Shown: positions 1 through 10,387, numbered from the stretch's first letter. The stretch: DNA of 64,000 nucleotides from Hydnum rufescens UP504 (GCA_014904985.1 MU129119.1:1-64000); one strand, 5' to 3'. Made by a program: numbers and translations. The notes: generated by a model not told the origin, from the letters alone.

Positions 1-61
1 TGTATTTCTTCTTGTACAGAATGGATTGCTTTATCTCTAATATTCAGCTATATACTCACAG

Positions 62-420
62 GAAAGGAATCTCAACCTACACACAGCCGAGTTGCGTGCT
101 CAGGCAGTGGAGGAGGCCCAGCAGGCAGCGGAGGAGGCCCAGCGGGTAGCGGAGGAGGCCCAGCGGGAAGCGGAAGAACTGGCCGCCTGCGAGGCAGAAG
201 GCAGACAGCTCGAGGCGGAACAGCGACGGCTTGAGGAAGAACGACGTCGTGCAGCCGAAGAAGACGTGGTTCGTGAAGCTGAAGATCGGCGCATCGAGGC
301 GGAAGGTCGGCGCATCAGAGGTCGGCGCATCAGGCAGAAGGTCGGCATGCAGCAGAAGCACAGGTTGCTAAACTGCGAGAACAACTCCGCCTGCTCGCAC
401 CTGATAGTGCATATACGTGA
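62..420 (+). pseudogene. 3' exon of Ala/Glu-rich coiled-coil gene, copy 1 (frameshifted)
   Basis: The window opens inside an intron whose acceptor AG lies at 60-61; the exon begins ERNLNLHTAELRAQ. About 80 residues of EEAQR/AEEAQRE heptad-like repeat follow, predicted to form a coiled coil. The terminal peptide EAQVAKLREQLRLLAPDSAYT, ending with TGA at 418-420, lies in another frame, so an indel near 320-335 breaks the exon; a small imperfect duplication (ggtcggcgcatcag) sits there. The same exon occurs at 11966-12365 and 20590-20925 on the minus strand, where upstream exons are present. The family is an uncharacterised fungal protein; I infer no function beyond coiled-coil oligomerisation. 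CpG sites are retained. Confidence 0.6.
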
Positions 421-889
421 GGTATCGACTTTGCTGCTTTCCTCAAGCTACTGTTACTAACAACCCCACTATTCTACCAATTCCAAGGTCACAGGCCACC
501 CCTTTCAAATCAATATATCCGCTTCCAGGACCTGTATCCCCAGGATGGATGTTTCCCTCCCCTCGGATCGCTCTGCATGACAGGATCATCTACCTGTAAT
601 ACTTTTCATACCTTCCATATTGTTCATGTTCGTAATCCTTAGCACTCACAATCTATTCCCATGGCTCAAAATATGGCGTCGGCATACCACTTCGGATGAG
701 GGAGACTCATGATAAACGATATATTAAGCAATCAAGCTCCTCGTACACTTTAAACTATCAAGGTAAAGAACCAATTTGTTTCACCTGCTCACCGAGCCTT
801 GTGCTATTACATCGGTCCTTGAAATCAACGAGATTGTTGGGGCTGAGAACCTGCCAGGCACTTGTCCACACAGTGGCATCATAGAGGAG
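421..889 (+). other. 3' flank of coiled-coil gene plus fragment of a downstream gene
   Basis: Positions 421-775 are non-coding flank shared with the other two copies. Positions 776-889 encode a stretch (LLTEPCAITSVLEINEIVGA) that recurs on the minus strand at 11500-11613 and 20115-20228. It belongs to an uncharacterised fungal protein fragment. Homology stops exactly where TGTTGG begins at 890. Confidence 0.5.
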
Positions 890-1357
890 TGTTGGAGTAC
901 AGCCAGATGCAGTAAGCTTGGCGATGCGGCTGGATACAGAAACCTCGGCGGCTATGCCTATTTCGGTGGTTGCCCCTATTTCGGTACCTCCGATTTATGC
1001 CCCCTTTAACTCCTTCTATGCCTGCCTTCCTGATTAAACATGCGTTCCTATTGTGTACTTCAGTATATACTACCTCCGAGGCTCCTGTGCCCCTCAGTTC
1101 TTTTTCTGAAGACTGAGTACCGACTGTTCTAGTATAACCGAGTACTCCGCCAATAGGCTATGGGCCCATCGGTCCTCTAATTACTAGAACAAATATCAGC
1201 CTGCCGAACTCACCATGTCCACATCCACTTCCAACAAGCCGTCCTCCCAACTCTATGATATACCGAGGCTCCTTAATGATGGATCCAACTACACTCTGTG
1301 GAAGTTCCGCATTAGCCAGGTTCTGGAAGCTCAGGGCCTCTCTGAGTATGTAAGCGG
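890..1357 (+). mobile_element. Ty1/copia element, 5' end (LTR, leader and start of gag), truncated
   Basis: TGTTGGAGTACAG at 890 breaks the duplicated gene fragment and looks like a 5' LTR start. A leader follows, then an ATG at 1215 opening MSTSTSNKPSSQLYDIPRLL, with LNDGSNYTLWKFRISQVLEA downstream. That is the N-terminal pattern of copia-type Gag (DUF4219/UBN2 type) proteins of basidiomycetes. The frame is open for 48 codons and is then cut at 1358 by a second TGTTGG sequence. No protease, integrase, RT or 3' LTR follows, so this is a stub. The LTR/leader boundary could not be fixed. CpG content is normal, unlike the sequence after 1400. Confidence 0.6.
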
Positions 1358-1620
1358 TGTTGGAGGGACAAATCCCTACTATGTGCAAACCCCATCCGAT
1401 GGACGATTTTCTGAATAAATGAGCCAATTTCCATGTCAATCTGGACATCAATTCCCACACCATCATTCATTTGAGAACAAGCCTGAATCCCATATGTCTA
1501 CTAGTTTATTGGAGCCTAGTTTTGGAGGTAGATCAAAAGTTAGTCTACAACTCTAAGCCAAAATCAAGCAAAATCAAGTACAAATCCAGTTTTTTCTAAT
1601 TTGATGACTTGTAAAATGCT
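1358..1620 (+). mobile_element. LTR-like start (TGTTGGAGGGACAAATCCC), right boundary unclear
   Basis: The first 25 bases match the left ends of the LTRs at 27109 and 45233, and similarity then fades. It interrupts the copia gag frame right after codon 48. The right end may be CTGCTTACA at 2105-2113, which resembles those LTRs' ends, but no target duplication supports this, and the middle holds unrelated material (next entry). Confidence 0.4.
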
Positions 1621-1860
1621 GCAAAGTAAGTAGTTTTTTTTTCTTGGATTTCTACAGATGGCACCACACCCCAGTGGGTGTCATGAATTTTTAAATAAAT
1701 AAATAAATAAAAATAAACTCAGTAAGAATGAAACATGGAACTGCTGAATGAAACCTCTGGTAGCAGTGATAATAAATAAATAAATAATTATAAATGGAAC
1801 ATATTATCCCTGATAAGCCAGTATTTCCCACTGTGCAAGTCTGAGATTAGGGGACTGACA
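1621..1860 (+). repeat. Copy of the 3' terminal module of the hairpin-intron array element
   Basis: A short GTAAGT...CTACAG intron-like segment (about 38 bp) precedes a small CACACCCC/GTGGGTGT hairpin, then an AAATAAATAAATAA run and the phrase atggaacatattatccctga. The same order occurs at 46870-47185 inside the 13.8-kb element. It marks a second member of that family in the window. Confidence 0.55.
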
Positions 1861-2125
1861 AACCAAATATATTGAAGTTCTGTGGCCAGTCTAAGTCCCA
1901 CACAGGGCCCCTGGGGGCCCCTGCCTGAATCACAGAAATCACCTTTGCCGGCCCCAGGGGCCCCAGCATCAAAACCTCTAGTGAGACTATATAAATGCAA
2001 GGCTCATAATATCTAACTAGACCTACATTTGTGGCTGACTGTGCTGGACTGTGATGCATTTACAACTACATATTGTGGACTGTGGCAGAATCATTCTGTA
2101 GATTCCTGCTTACACTGGTTACCCA
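1861..2125. other. Non-coding stretch, nothing recognised
   Basis: Contains GGGGCCCCTGGGG-type GC-rich inverted motifs (1903-1965) and a LTR-like CTGCTTACA at 2105-2113. No coding trace is visible. Confidence 0.3.
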
Positions 2126-3850
2126 GCATATGACTTGATCATATGCTAGGGAGCCCATTCCATGGCATAGTCAAGTACAGAGACTGTGCACAAGGACAGA
2201 CAGCTGCAGCACCACCAGACATATGGCTGAGTCATGTGCCACAGTGGCTGTGGTGGCTGGGGCCATTCCCAGGGGTATGAGTGAGTGATGCACAGAAGAG
2301 CTGGAAAGTGAGCATTAGAAGACAGGGTGTCACTGAGAATATGACCTGGTCATATGACCTGGTCATATGCTGGGCAGCCAAGGGCACTGCACATAGAAGA
2401 TGGGGATGCCGCTGAGCATACACCTCAGTGATATGCTATGGTGGCTGGACACTGGGCAGCCAAGGTGACTGACTATACATAGAAGATGGGGGTATGGATG
2501 AGGATACACCTCAGCTGTATGCTATGGTGGCTGAGCTACCCATGTTGAACAGAGGGCTGTCACTGAGCATACGACTCGGTCGTATGCTGGGAAGCCGAGG
2601 GCATGGCAAATAGAAGATGGGGAGACTGCCGAGCATACACCTTGGTTGTATGCCATGTGGCCGAGCTGTCCATGTTGAACAGAGGGCTGTTGCTGAGCAT
2701 ACGACTTGGTCGTATGCTGGGAAGCCTAGGGTGCAGCAAATAGAAGATGGGGATACTGCCGAGCATACACCTTGGTTGTATGCCATGTGGCCGAGCTGCC
2801 CATGTTGAATGGAGGGCTGCCACTGAGCATACGACCAAGTCGTATGCTCAGAAGCTGAGGGTACTGCACATAGAAGATGGGGCACTTCTGAGCATACCCC
2901 TCGGTTGTATGCTATGTGGCTGAGCTGCCCATGTTGAACAGAGGGCTGCTGCTGAGCATACAACCGAGTCGTATGCCGGGAAGCCGAGGGTACTGCGCAT
3001 AGAAGATGAGGGTACTGCCAAGCATACACCTCAGTTGTATGCCATGTGGCCGAGCTGCCCATGTTGAACAGAGAGGGCTGTCACTGAGTGTACGACTCAG
3101 TTGTATGCTGGGAAGCTGAGGGTACTGCACATAGAAGATGGGGATCTCCTGAGGATACGCCTCGGTTGTATGCTATGTGGCTGGGCTGCCCATGTTGAAC
3201 AGAGGGCTGCCTCTGAGCATACGACTTGGTCATATGCTCAGAAGCCGAGGGTACTGCACATAGGCATACAACCGAGGCATGTGCTCAGTGGAATCCCCAT
3301 CTTCTATGGGCAGTACCCTTGGCTTCCCAGCATACGACCAAGTCGTACACCCAGTGACAGCCCTCTGTTCAACCTGGGCAGCTCGGCCACATGGCATACA
3401 ACCGGGGTGTATGCTTGGAAGTGCCCTGTCTTCTATGTGCAGTACCCACAGCTTCTGAGCATACAACTTGGTCGTATGCTCAGCGGTGGCCCTCTGTTCA
3501 ACCTGGCCAGCTCGTGGGGCACTTCCGAGCATACACCCCGGTTGTACACCATGTGGCCGAGCTGGCCAGGTTGAACAGAGGGCTGTCACCGAGTGTATGA
3601 CTTGGTCGTATGCTGGGAAGCTGAGGGTACTGCACATAGAAGGTGGGTGTACTCCCGAGCATACAGCTCAGTTGTATGCTATGCGCCCAGGCTGCCCATG
3701 TTGAACAGAGGGCTGTCACTGAGCATACGACTCGGTCGTATGCCGGGATGCCAGGGGCTCCTATACACAGATGGTGGGCATACTGCCAACCATACATCTT
3801 GGTCCTATGCTATGTGGCTGAGCTGAGCATACACCTTGCCACTGAACATA
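2126..3850. repeat. Palindrome-rich satellite, about 130-bp unit, with internally inverted block
   Basis: The regular core runs from about 2330 to 3820. The major palindrome (arms GCATACGAC and GTCGTATGC around a 3-base centre) recurs at 2567, 2697, 2827, 2956, 3088 and 3217, a period of 129-132 bp. Halfway through each unit is a second palindrome (GCATACACC/GGTTGTATGC type). The spacers are constant: gggaagccgagggtactgc, catagaagatgggg and catgttgaacagagggctg. Between about 3262 and 3514 the units lie in reverse orientation, then the forward orientation resumes to about 3850. The left edge (2126-2330) is degenerate. Open frames across it reflect absence of stops in the repeat rather than a gene. 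Confidence 0.85.
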
Positions 3851-4180
3851 CAACCACCCAGTCAACCCAGTCATATCCCAGGTAGCCAATACCACTACCA
3901 AGACCATTGTAGGCATACCACTTGCTGCCCCACTGCCCACTGCACAGTGAGCCAGTGCACACACACAGGGCACATGGGGGCAGTCCTCCACCCCCCACCC
4001 TCTCTGTCCACTGTGGCATGGGCCCCACCCCCACACCCCAGGAGATTTTCCCTCTCCACTTACCCAACTGATACAGTCCTATATAACCCAACCCATAAGA
4101 GATTGGGAGGTTTCTATTGGGTGATTGCGTAATGTGTGGTCATGCAAAGCACAACCAACCCATGCAAAGGGGGCCTTTAC
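3851..4180. other. Unassigned spacer between satellite and LINE
   Basis: Pyrimidine- and CAC-rich non-coding DNA. I see no recognisable gene, repeat or element end; the 5' end of the LINE is lost somewhere near 4180. Confidence 0.3.
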
Positions 4181-4199
4181 AAAAGACCCTTTGTCTAGG

Positions 4200-5205
4200 C
4201 AGGATGAAAGGAAGGTTGGCAGATGACATCACACTTGCAACAATGCATGACATCAAAGCAGCCCTCAACCATAAACTAGTTGCCACCTCTCTCACCTTTG
4301 ATATCACTGGTTTCTTTGATTTTGTCTCACACTAGGGTGCTGTCTAATACTTGGTTGTTTTAAACTATGTTTTAAACAACCCCTTTTTGACTGGGTTAAA
4401 AACATGCCTAAAACCTGAGGTCAGACTTTTTGGCATCTAAAATACCCTCTGCATTTACGCTGAGTATGAAATTTGGGCAGTGTACAAGGCCCCAGACAAC
4501 TTTGATCTCAACAAAGTACATGATAGGTGAAGATGTATGAGTTTGATATGGAATATGATGGGGTTGATATACACACACCTCTATTGTGAGATTTACTCAG
4601 CAGTGCGCCGGTTCAAGGGGGCCCCAGAAGGACTTCAGGGGCACATGGCAGTAGGAGTAGTAACCAAGGTCACCAGTGGTGGGCCCAAGGTCTTGGAAGA
4701 TATAATATTCTAGTGAACGGCCATAGTTATATCCAGTGGGTTTAAAACATAGTTTTAAACAGGGGGGTGTTTAAAACATGGACTTTTTGGCAGCCTAAAA
4801 ATGGCTGGAACCTTTTAGACAGCACCCTATCTCACACCCCCATCTCCTTGCCACTCTCTGGGACAAAGGCATCCCCCTCCCCCTTGTCAAGTGGATCTCT
4901 TCATTCTTGACCAACAGACGCACATCTCTACTCCTGGATGGCCACTGTGACGAAATGCAAGCAACTAAAACAGGGATCCCACAGGGCAGCTGTGTCTTGC
5001 CCATTCTAGCTGCATTCTTCTCCACGCCCTTGATCGATTCTATCAATGCAGCTACCTCAGAGGAAAAGTTTCCCCAACGTCTTAGATGTAGGATCCTGTC
5101 TGATGCCCCCCGAAAGCCATCGACTGTACTCTATGTTGACGACAGAAACTTCCTCACCTTCTCCAAAACTGTTAAAATGAATAATCATATCTGCCAACTC
5201 ACTTA
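4200..5205 (+). pseudogene. LINE reverse transcriptase, palm domain, split
   Basis: The first part, with GRLADDITLATMHDIKAALN, holds the early RT block, with SLTFDITGFFDFVSH as the first catalytic-Asp motif. After the MITE the frame resumes with KWISSFLTNRRTSLLLDG, the GIPQGS motif and YVDD at 5132-5143 (FxDD-type active site). Removing the MITE and one copy of its TCTCACAC duplication rejoins the frame directly, so the RT was open when it was hit. A stop (TAA) after QLT at 5204 shows later decay. The enzyme would copy element RNA at a nicked target site. Confidence 0.8.
4333..4829. mobile_element. hAT-type MITE inserted in LINE RT
   Basis: It has perfect 15-bp terminal inverted repeats (TAGGGTGCTGTCTAA at 4333-4347, complement at 4815-4829), flanked by a perfect 8-bp duplication TCTCACAC (4325-4332 and 4830-4837). 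An 8-bp duplication with TAGGG-type ends is the hAT signature. The 497-bp body has no coding capacity. Subterminal GTTTTAAAC-type inverted motifs occur near both ends (4357-4380 and 4740-4775). A hAT transposase supplied in trans would have moved it. Confidence 0.9.
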
Positions 5206-5219
5206 AATAGCAGCAGACT

Positions 5220-5409
5220 GCTGGCTAGACGAACGCGGCCTCTCTCTAGACTTCGTCAAAACTGGTGTTACCCACTTCATGCACATACGTCAAGAACCCT
5301 GTGACCTCATCATCCCAGCCTCAAATGATAGACCCCAAAGAGTGATCAAGCACTCCAAAGAGACCAAATGGCTGGGAATCATCTGGGATTCAAAACTAAT
5401 GTTCACTCC
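5220..5409 (+). pseudogene. LINE reverse transcriptase, thumb part
   Basis: Encodes WLDERGLSLDFVKTGVTHFM and, in frame downstream, KHSKETKWLGIIWDSKLMFT. This matches the post-palm region of fungal LINE RTs, where the sequence W-L-G-hydrophobic-x-x-D is typical. The frame is broken upstream by a TAA at 5204 and downstream by the solo LTR at 5410. Confidence 0.7.
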
Positions 5410-6068
5410 TGTCAGGGCCACGCTGCGACGAGAGCACCAAACAAATATAAACACAGATAATTCCGGCTAAGTCCAGTGTAAGTCCGGCTAAGTCCGAGAG
5501 AATCCGGGCAGGAATGAGATAATGAAGATAGGAGAGGACGGAGAGGCAATCCAGCAGCCCGGAAGGGACTAGGCGGAAACGAGCACAGCGGTCCTTAAGC
5601 TCGTGGAGTCAACTGGAAAATACTCAGACCTGTAGTCCAGAGTAACAGCGGAAATCCTGAGATTATGTAATACGAATACGGAATACATGAAGGCTGACCT
5701 GTAGTCCAGAGTAACAGCGGAAATCCTGAGAGACCAAAGCTGGGGTCTCTGGACTTCGCTCTCAGACTACTTATACATGATGACTATACTACGGGGGAGT
5801 GATCGCTAAACTGGAGGTGGTTACAAGGGGGACAGGAACAGGAACAGGAACAGGAACTCGGCCAGGGGGTGAACTGGAAGCAATGGGAAATGAAAGGGAA
5901 ATGAAAAGGAAATGAAACCAAGATAGGGTTGGACCGGAGTCAAACCAGAATCAAGCCGGAAGCAAAGTGGACTTGGGCGAGGGAAATAAGTGGAGAACTG
6001 GACTGGAGGTGGGCGGACGAGGACCGGAGTTGACCGGAGTTGACCGGAGTTGGGGGCGAACCCTGACA
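5410..6068 (+). mobile_element. Solo LTR in LINE, TGTCAGGG...CCCTGACA
   Basis: An 8-bp perfect terminal inverted repeat with TG...CA ends is flanked by a 5-bp duplication ACTCC (5405-5409 and 6069-6073), as expected for an LTR left by recombination. Inside are a 37-bp direct repeat (5629-5665 and 5697-5733) and short tandem repeats: GGAACA at 5832-5855 and TTGACCGGAG at 6025-6050. No internal retroelement sequence is left. The LINE frame resumes immediately after the second ACTCC. Confidence 0.85.
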
Positions 6069-6073
6069 ACTCC

Positions 6074-6449
6074 CCATGTCTGCAAGGTCACAGACAAGGA
6101 ACTGAGAGCCGTCAACGCCATGTCTATCCTTGGCAACTCTACTGGTGGAATGCACCACACCCAACACCACCTAATATACCTTGGGGGAATTGTTCCAATG
6201 ATGACCTACGGTGTACTGACATGGTGGAACTACCGATCCACGCATACGAAACTACTCTCTAGCATTCAGAATCGTGCCCTCCACACCATATCGGGAGCAT
6301 TCAGAATGACCCCAATTTATGCTCTCAAGATTGAATGCTCAATCCCCCCAGTTGACCTTAGAATAGAGTTCATTATCCGATGTGCAGCTAATCACTTTGC
6401 CAAACTAGATGCCGACAACCCTGTAATTAGCTGCCTTCCCTGCAACTGA
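6074..6449 (+). pseudogene. LINE connection region between RT and RNase H
   Basis: Encodes VTDKELRAVNAMSILGNSTG and continues with TYGVLTWWNY and NRALHTISGAFRMTP, the usual linker of Tad-like LINEs before RNase H. A TGA at 6447-6449 ends the frame. The 6450-6783 segment shows the same protein in scattered frames, so several frameshifts separate it from RNase H. Confidence 0.7.
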
Positions 6450-6783
6450 TCCCACCTCATCCCCACAGATTCCAACACCCCCCTTTCCCTATCCTGCATC
6501 CAGCCCACCGTCGCTTCAAATCAACCAACATCTGTATCCGAAAAATGACTGAAAAGGACAAGGAGTGTACAAGGATATGGAAAATGGCCGTATGTTCAAC
6601 CGCAATGCGGAAATTACACTACTCTGGAGCGAGCCACCCTGGGCATGAACCTTTGATGATCTTGACAACCGCCTAAGACTCACTATCCCAACAAACGAAG
6701 CTGGTAAATCACGAAAGAAGGAGTGGGCGCTGGAGCACAAGAAAGAGGCTAAGAAACTTTCCAACGATGAGTCTTGTTTCTTA

Positions 6784-7689
6784 ATGTACACTGATGGATC
6801 ACTTTCGTTTGACCGTGGCTCTTGTAAAACTGGATTCGGATATGCAGCCTTTCGTCGTGGCAATGTTTTGCTCCAAGACAAAGGTGGCACCGGACCTCAT
6901 GTGGAAGTATATGATGCCGAGATGGAAGGCCTCGCCCAAGTAGCCGAACACCTCACATCTTGGCTAGACACACACCGTCCAACAACGCTCCCCCTGCACA
7001 TTATCTTCTACTCAGATAACACCTCAGCCCTCCAACGCATATTCACCACCACCCCAGGCATCGCCCAAAATCAATCATCCCATTTCAGAGGGTGCATCCT
7101 TAAGCTCCTCGACGAACGCCCAGCATGCAAAATCAAGTTGAAATGGGTCCCGGGTCACCACAAGATCAGGGGCAACAAGAAAGCCCACACCCTAGCGAAA
7201 AGCGGATCACTCCTCCCCTCCATATACCCATACTCAGCATCTAACGCATATGTCGGCAACTTGAACAACCAACGCCTGCTCAAAGACTGGCAACTACGAT
7301 GGGCGAACGATCCCTCACAAAACCGGCCCACAGAGTATTCTATGTGCAACGTCAACCCCCCACTTCTGCGTCTTAACAAACCATTCAAATCACTCTCGCG
7401 AAAATCATTCAGCCGACTAGTCCAATGCCGTACGGGACACGCCTTCATAGGCCAATACTATAAATGTTTTGTACCGGACGAAAACGAGACATGCTGCTGC
7501 GGGGAACGCCTTGAAACACGAACCCACATCCTCCTAGACTGCCCCCTGTACGACGACTGGAGACCCCTACTCCTGGACTCAGAAGGCGTAATTAACATCA
7601 CTGATCTCTTCGGAACCGACGCGGGATCTGAGCGCACTTCTAAGTTCATTGACCTCAGTGGAGCGTACGAGAAAAAGTCATCCGAATAA
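6784..7689 (+). pseudogene. LINE RNase H domain with Cys/His tail
   Basis: A 301-codon open stretch. YTDGSLS (first Asp), the Glu in DAEMEGLAQV and the Asp in YSDNTSALQ are three RNase H catalytic positions. The fourth normally falls in GNxxAD, but here it reads GNKKAHTLA, with His in place of Asp. The C-terminal part has CRTGHAF and then CCCGERLETRTHILLDC, the Cys/His cluster usual in LINE RNase H tails. The domain would remove RNA from the cDNA hybrid. It is the longest undamaged piece of the element but lacks an upstream frame. Confidence 0.8.
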
Positions 7690-7990
7690 CGATTCCCTAC
7701 GATTCAAGACAACCCGCCGACGAAGGCTGCTTCCAATCTCGGTTACGATCCCGTCGACGAAAGTGTGAAGCGGACACTATGTAAATGAGGACTCCGTTTG
7801 GTATTGGGTGTGGTATCTCAGGTCGAAGGGTCTGGAGGTCTGCGGTCATGGACATCTTCTCTATTTTTATTTCCTCTTCAGTGTATGTACGATACCCCCT
7901 GGACCTTCGGTCCCCTGCCCTTGGCGCCCCTCGGGAGCAGCCGGTAGTTGCAGGCTAAATATCGAGATACTCATCATCATCATCTTATAG
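7690..7990 (+). other. LINE 3' UTR and ATC-rich tail
   Basis: Non-coding sequence after the RNase H stop, rich in CpG, ending with repeated ATC triplets (7961-7985), which fungal LINEs often carry instead of poly(A). I place the element end near 7986. Confidence 0.6.
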
Positions 7991-8189
7991 AATTCGTCCA
8001 CTGCTAAATTCCCGAGTTAAGAAATGCTCTTCAAGACAATGTTGGGCAATCGCACTGACAAGGTTATGGAGTCGGAGTTTCATTTCACTGCCACGTTGAT
8101 TTGATGGGGAGCCCAACCCTCTACGAGATCTTCGATCCAAATTGTTATAATAATGTCTTCGTGTTCGTCTACTCTAATGAGCCGATATT

Positions 8190-9375
8190 GGTTGCAGGTT
8201 GTTTTATTCTATGCTCGCCTATGCTCACCTACTGATGATTTGCTTCGTCTCGCGTAGCGTGCCACGTCCCATCGTCTCCCGAGAAAAGATCCTTCAAAGT
8301 GAAATGTTTTTACAACTGGTTGAACTATATTTGCTTCAACCCTACCGGCAAGAAATGGTCTCTATATCCTTGCGGCATGAAGCCGGGCTCTCTTCCTTTT
8401 GCTGTTGATATCATTTCTCCTGCCCGCGAATGCCTCGATAGGGACTCTTCAGATCACCTTTTACCTGGCGCCTACATCATTCTTAAAGACGGTTGGAGCC
8501 GCCTGCCTTAATTCACTCTGTTTCTAACTCACGTTGGGATTTTTCAGGGAGCAATCGCTCTCCTATACTCGCGCCTCGCAACTTAGACTCCAAGGAATTG
8601 AATCTATTCCCGGTTGGTGTCTTTCTCCCTAGTCAGCTGTGCCTCACACATGTTTCCCAGAGAGCAGCCGAGATCAATACAGCTCCCTCATCTGTCCCTG
8701 CTAATGCCTTCTGCAATATCACTGGGGCACCTCTCAATGATGAAAATAGAAGTGTTGTGCAGATCATTCGAGACAGAAATACAGAAACCAGATGGGTAAT
8801 TGTGAGCATCTATTTACACGAAAATCATCCCCAATCTGTGTAGGATTTACCTCTGACTACATAGTTTAGCTTCTCAGACAATTTGACGCTCTCCCTACGG
8901 ACTTTGATACGCCTCGAAATTTCTTGACGATGACTTCTTCCCTTCAACCTCACTTCGACAACTATGCGTTTGGTGTTGACGTTGACGTGTGTAATAAACC
9001 GTTCCCGTGAGGAAGATATTCATTGAAGAGATCCCACAGGATAACTACAGAATCATCCAGTTCGCGAAGCCCTCACCAGACTTCGACGTCTCCAACGTTG
9101 GCACGTTAAAACTTGCGGAAGGCCAAGAGATGCCCTATGATGAATGCCTCAGGCTTCATTTTCATTTTTGCCTCCGCATGTATGTTTCCTCCCCGCCTCC
9201 TGGAGTCCAGGCGTATACTATGAGAGACGTGCAGGATCTGGAAGAAGAAATAGGGATGAACGAAAGAGACGAGAGCCTCCCAGAACTAGCCGATCCGGTC
9301 TGGAGTTCCCCTCTCGGACAAGAAATCCGTCGAGCAGCTATGGCTCAGCGGTGTGCGTGCTTCCTATGTTCGTAG
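8190..9375 (+). pseudogene. HNH_2-type endonuclease-like fungal gene, decayed
   Basis: Pieces in order are CGMKPGSLPFAVDI and LLPGAYIILKDGWSRLP (8350-8511), NAFCNITGAP and DRNTETRWVIVSIYLHENHP (8700-8840), then LTMTSSLQPHFDNYAFGVDVD (8923-8990), and KIFIEEIPQDNYRIIQFAKP with LRLHFHFCLRM (9010-9190). The HFDxYAFxVDxD and LRxHF signatures fit the fungal HNH_2 (PF13391) proteins, whose Cys before an SG pair and AHI motif bind metal. Here the Cys position reads Trp and the AHI stretch is not found. Several GT-AG introns are plausible, for example one ending near 8879. Frame breaks at 8510, 8840 and 9008 make it a pseudogene or a multi-exon gene whose junctions I cannot resolve. Confidence 0.5.
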
Positions 9376-10387
9376 TGAAGTACACGTCCCAGTCTAACCA
9401 TCGCATTCAAGTATCCCATTAGCGCTAGTGTGACGGGTACTTTACAGACCCATGATGAATGGCATTGTACTCGTTTTTATATAGCCTTTCCTCGATAAGA
9501 ATTTGAGACGACGGATGACGAGTATTGGAGTATTGATCCAGAGAGTAGATGTTCGGCCGTCATAATCGAGGCAAGAAAGACATACTGCAACATGGCCTTG
9601 AGATCCGAATTGATGGCCTCGGCATTAAACTCAAGCAGGGGAGGAAACGTTAGCGATGGTCAGGAAAGGGGCCTTTCCATTCATACTCTAGACCCAAATC
9701 TCCCAAAGAAACAACAATAACGCAGATCAGAATCACACTCAAAAAGCACCCACCTCAGAACATAAGTGAAGGAAGGGGGGAGACCACTCACTAGTAGGCC
9801 ATGTGTCCATCCCATCCGGCCTAAAGAACCTCTAGCAGGCTGTACGTTCCATGAGATTCTTCGGCTTCTCCTCTCTACTAAGGAATCGGGCATCCAAGGG
9901 GATTTGACACGCGACAATCCATGGACAACTGAAGGTCTTGAATTAGAGGCAATTTCTTCCACGTCCTTCTGGGGGCGTTCCTTGATCTCTGCCGAAACCG
10001 CAATGGCCCATATTTCTTTGAATCGGGGCTCGTTTAGGGGACCTTGCCCGCGAGATGCAGGGCGTCCCTTAATCACAGAAATCCGGGGCCACGGATGAGG
10101 TATGAGTCGAATAATGCTCTTGTCCAAGGAAAAACAAAGAATAATTTAAACCAAGACCTGACATCGAAAACGATACTCACGAAGAAGAGCGCTGTGCATT
10201 GGGCCGGCACGTCGAGAGATTCAACATCTTTGAGCGCACAGAGGGGCCGAAGGGCGACCAGGTGGCGAGCGAATGTCCACTAGCGACCCCATAGTCAGTA
10301 CTCAAGGATACGCGGTCCCAAGGATAGAAACCAAGACGCACAGCCCCATCTTTCTGTCATACAGCCGAAATCGCGATCGAATCGCAC
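9376..10387. other. CpG-rich stretch without a recognisable gene
   Basis: Open frames exist on both strands (the longest about 148 codons on the minus strand, 9681-10127), but none shows a family I recognise. It could include degenerate 3' exons of the CNOT1-like gene that lies to its right on the minus strand. Confidence 0.3.

Larger units (their letters stand above)
4180..7990 (+). mobile_element. 5'-truncated non-LTR retrotransposon (LINE, Tad/I-like) with two nested insertions
   Basis: The remnant has, in order, RT fingers/palm (4200-4332 and 4838-5205), RT thumb (5220-5409), connection (6084-6449), RNase H plus a cysteine/histidine tail (6784-7689) and a 3' UTR ending in an ATC-rich tail at 7961-7985. 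Reverse transcriptase followed by RNase H is the layout of fungal Tad1/I-type LINEs. The endonuclease and ORF1 are absent, as in ordinary 5' truncation. A hAT MITE and a solo LTR split it. CpG is well preserved from 4840 onward, so the copy sits in a sheltered region or is fairly recent. Confidence 0.85.

Noticed and set aside
92..460. Long open frames on both strands across the coiled-coil exon
   Set aside because: GC-rich repeat DNA keeps several frames open. Only the AEEAQR/EEERRRAAE frame matches the spliced copies on the minus strand.
2511..3826. Several open frames of 60-180 codons over 2.5-3.8 kb
   Set aside because: They translate the 130-bp satellite in all frames; the unit simply lacks stops.
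2126..3850. CRISPR array
   Set aside because: Regular palindromic repeats suggest it, but the spacers are the same in every unit, and the organism is eukaryotic.
9681..10127. 148-codon minus-strand gene
   Set aside because: No family match, no conserved copy, and an overlapping plus-strand frame of similar quality.
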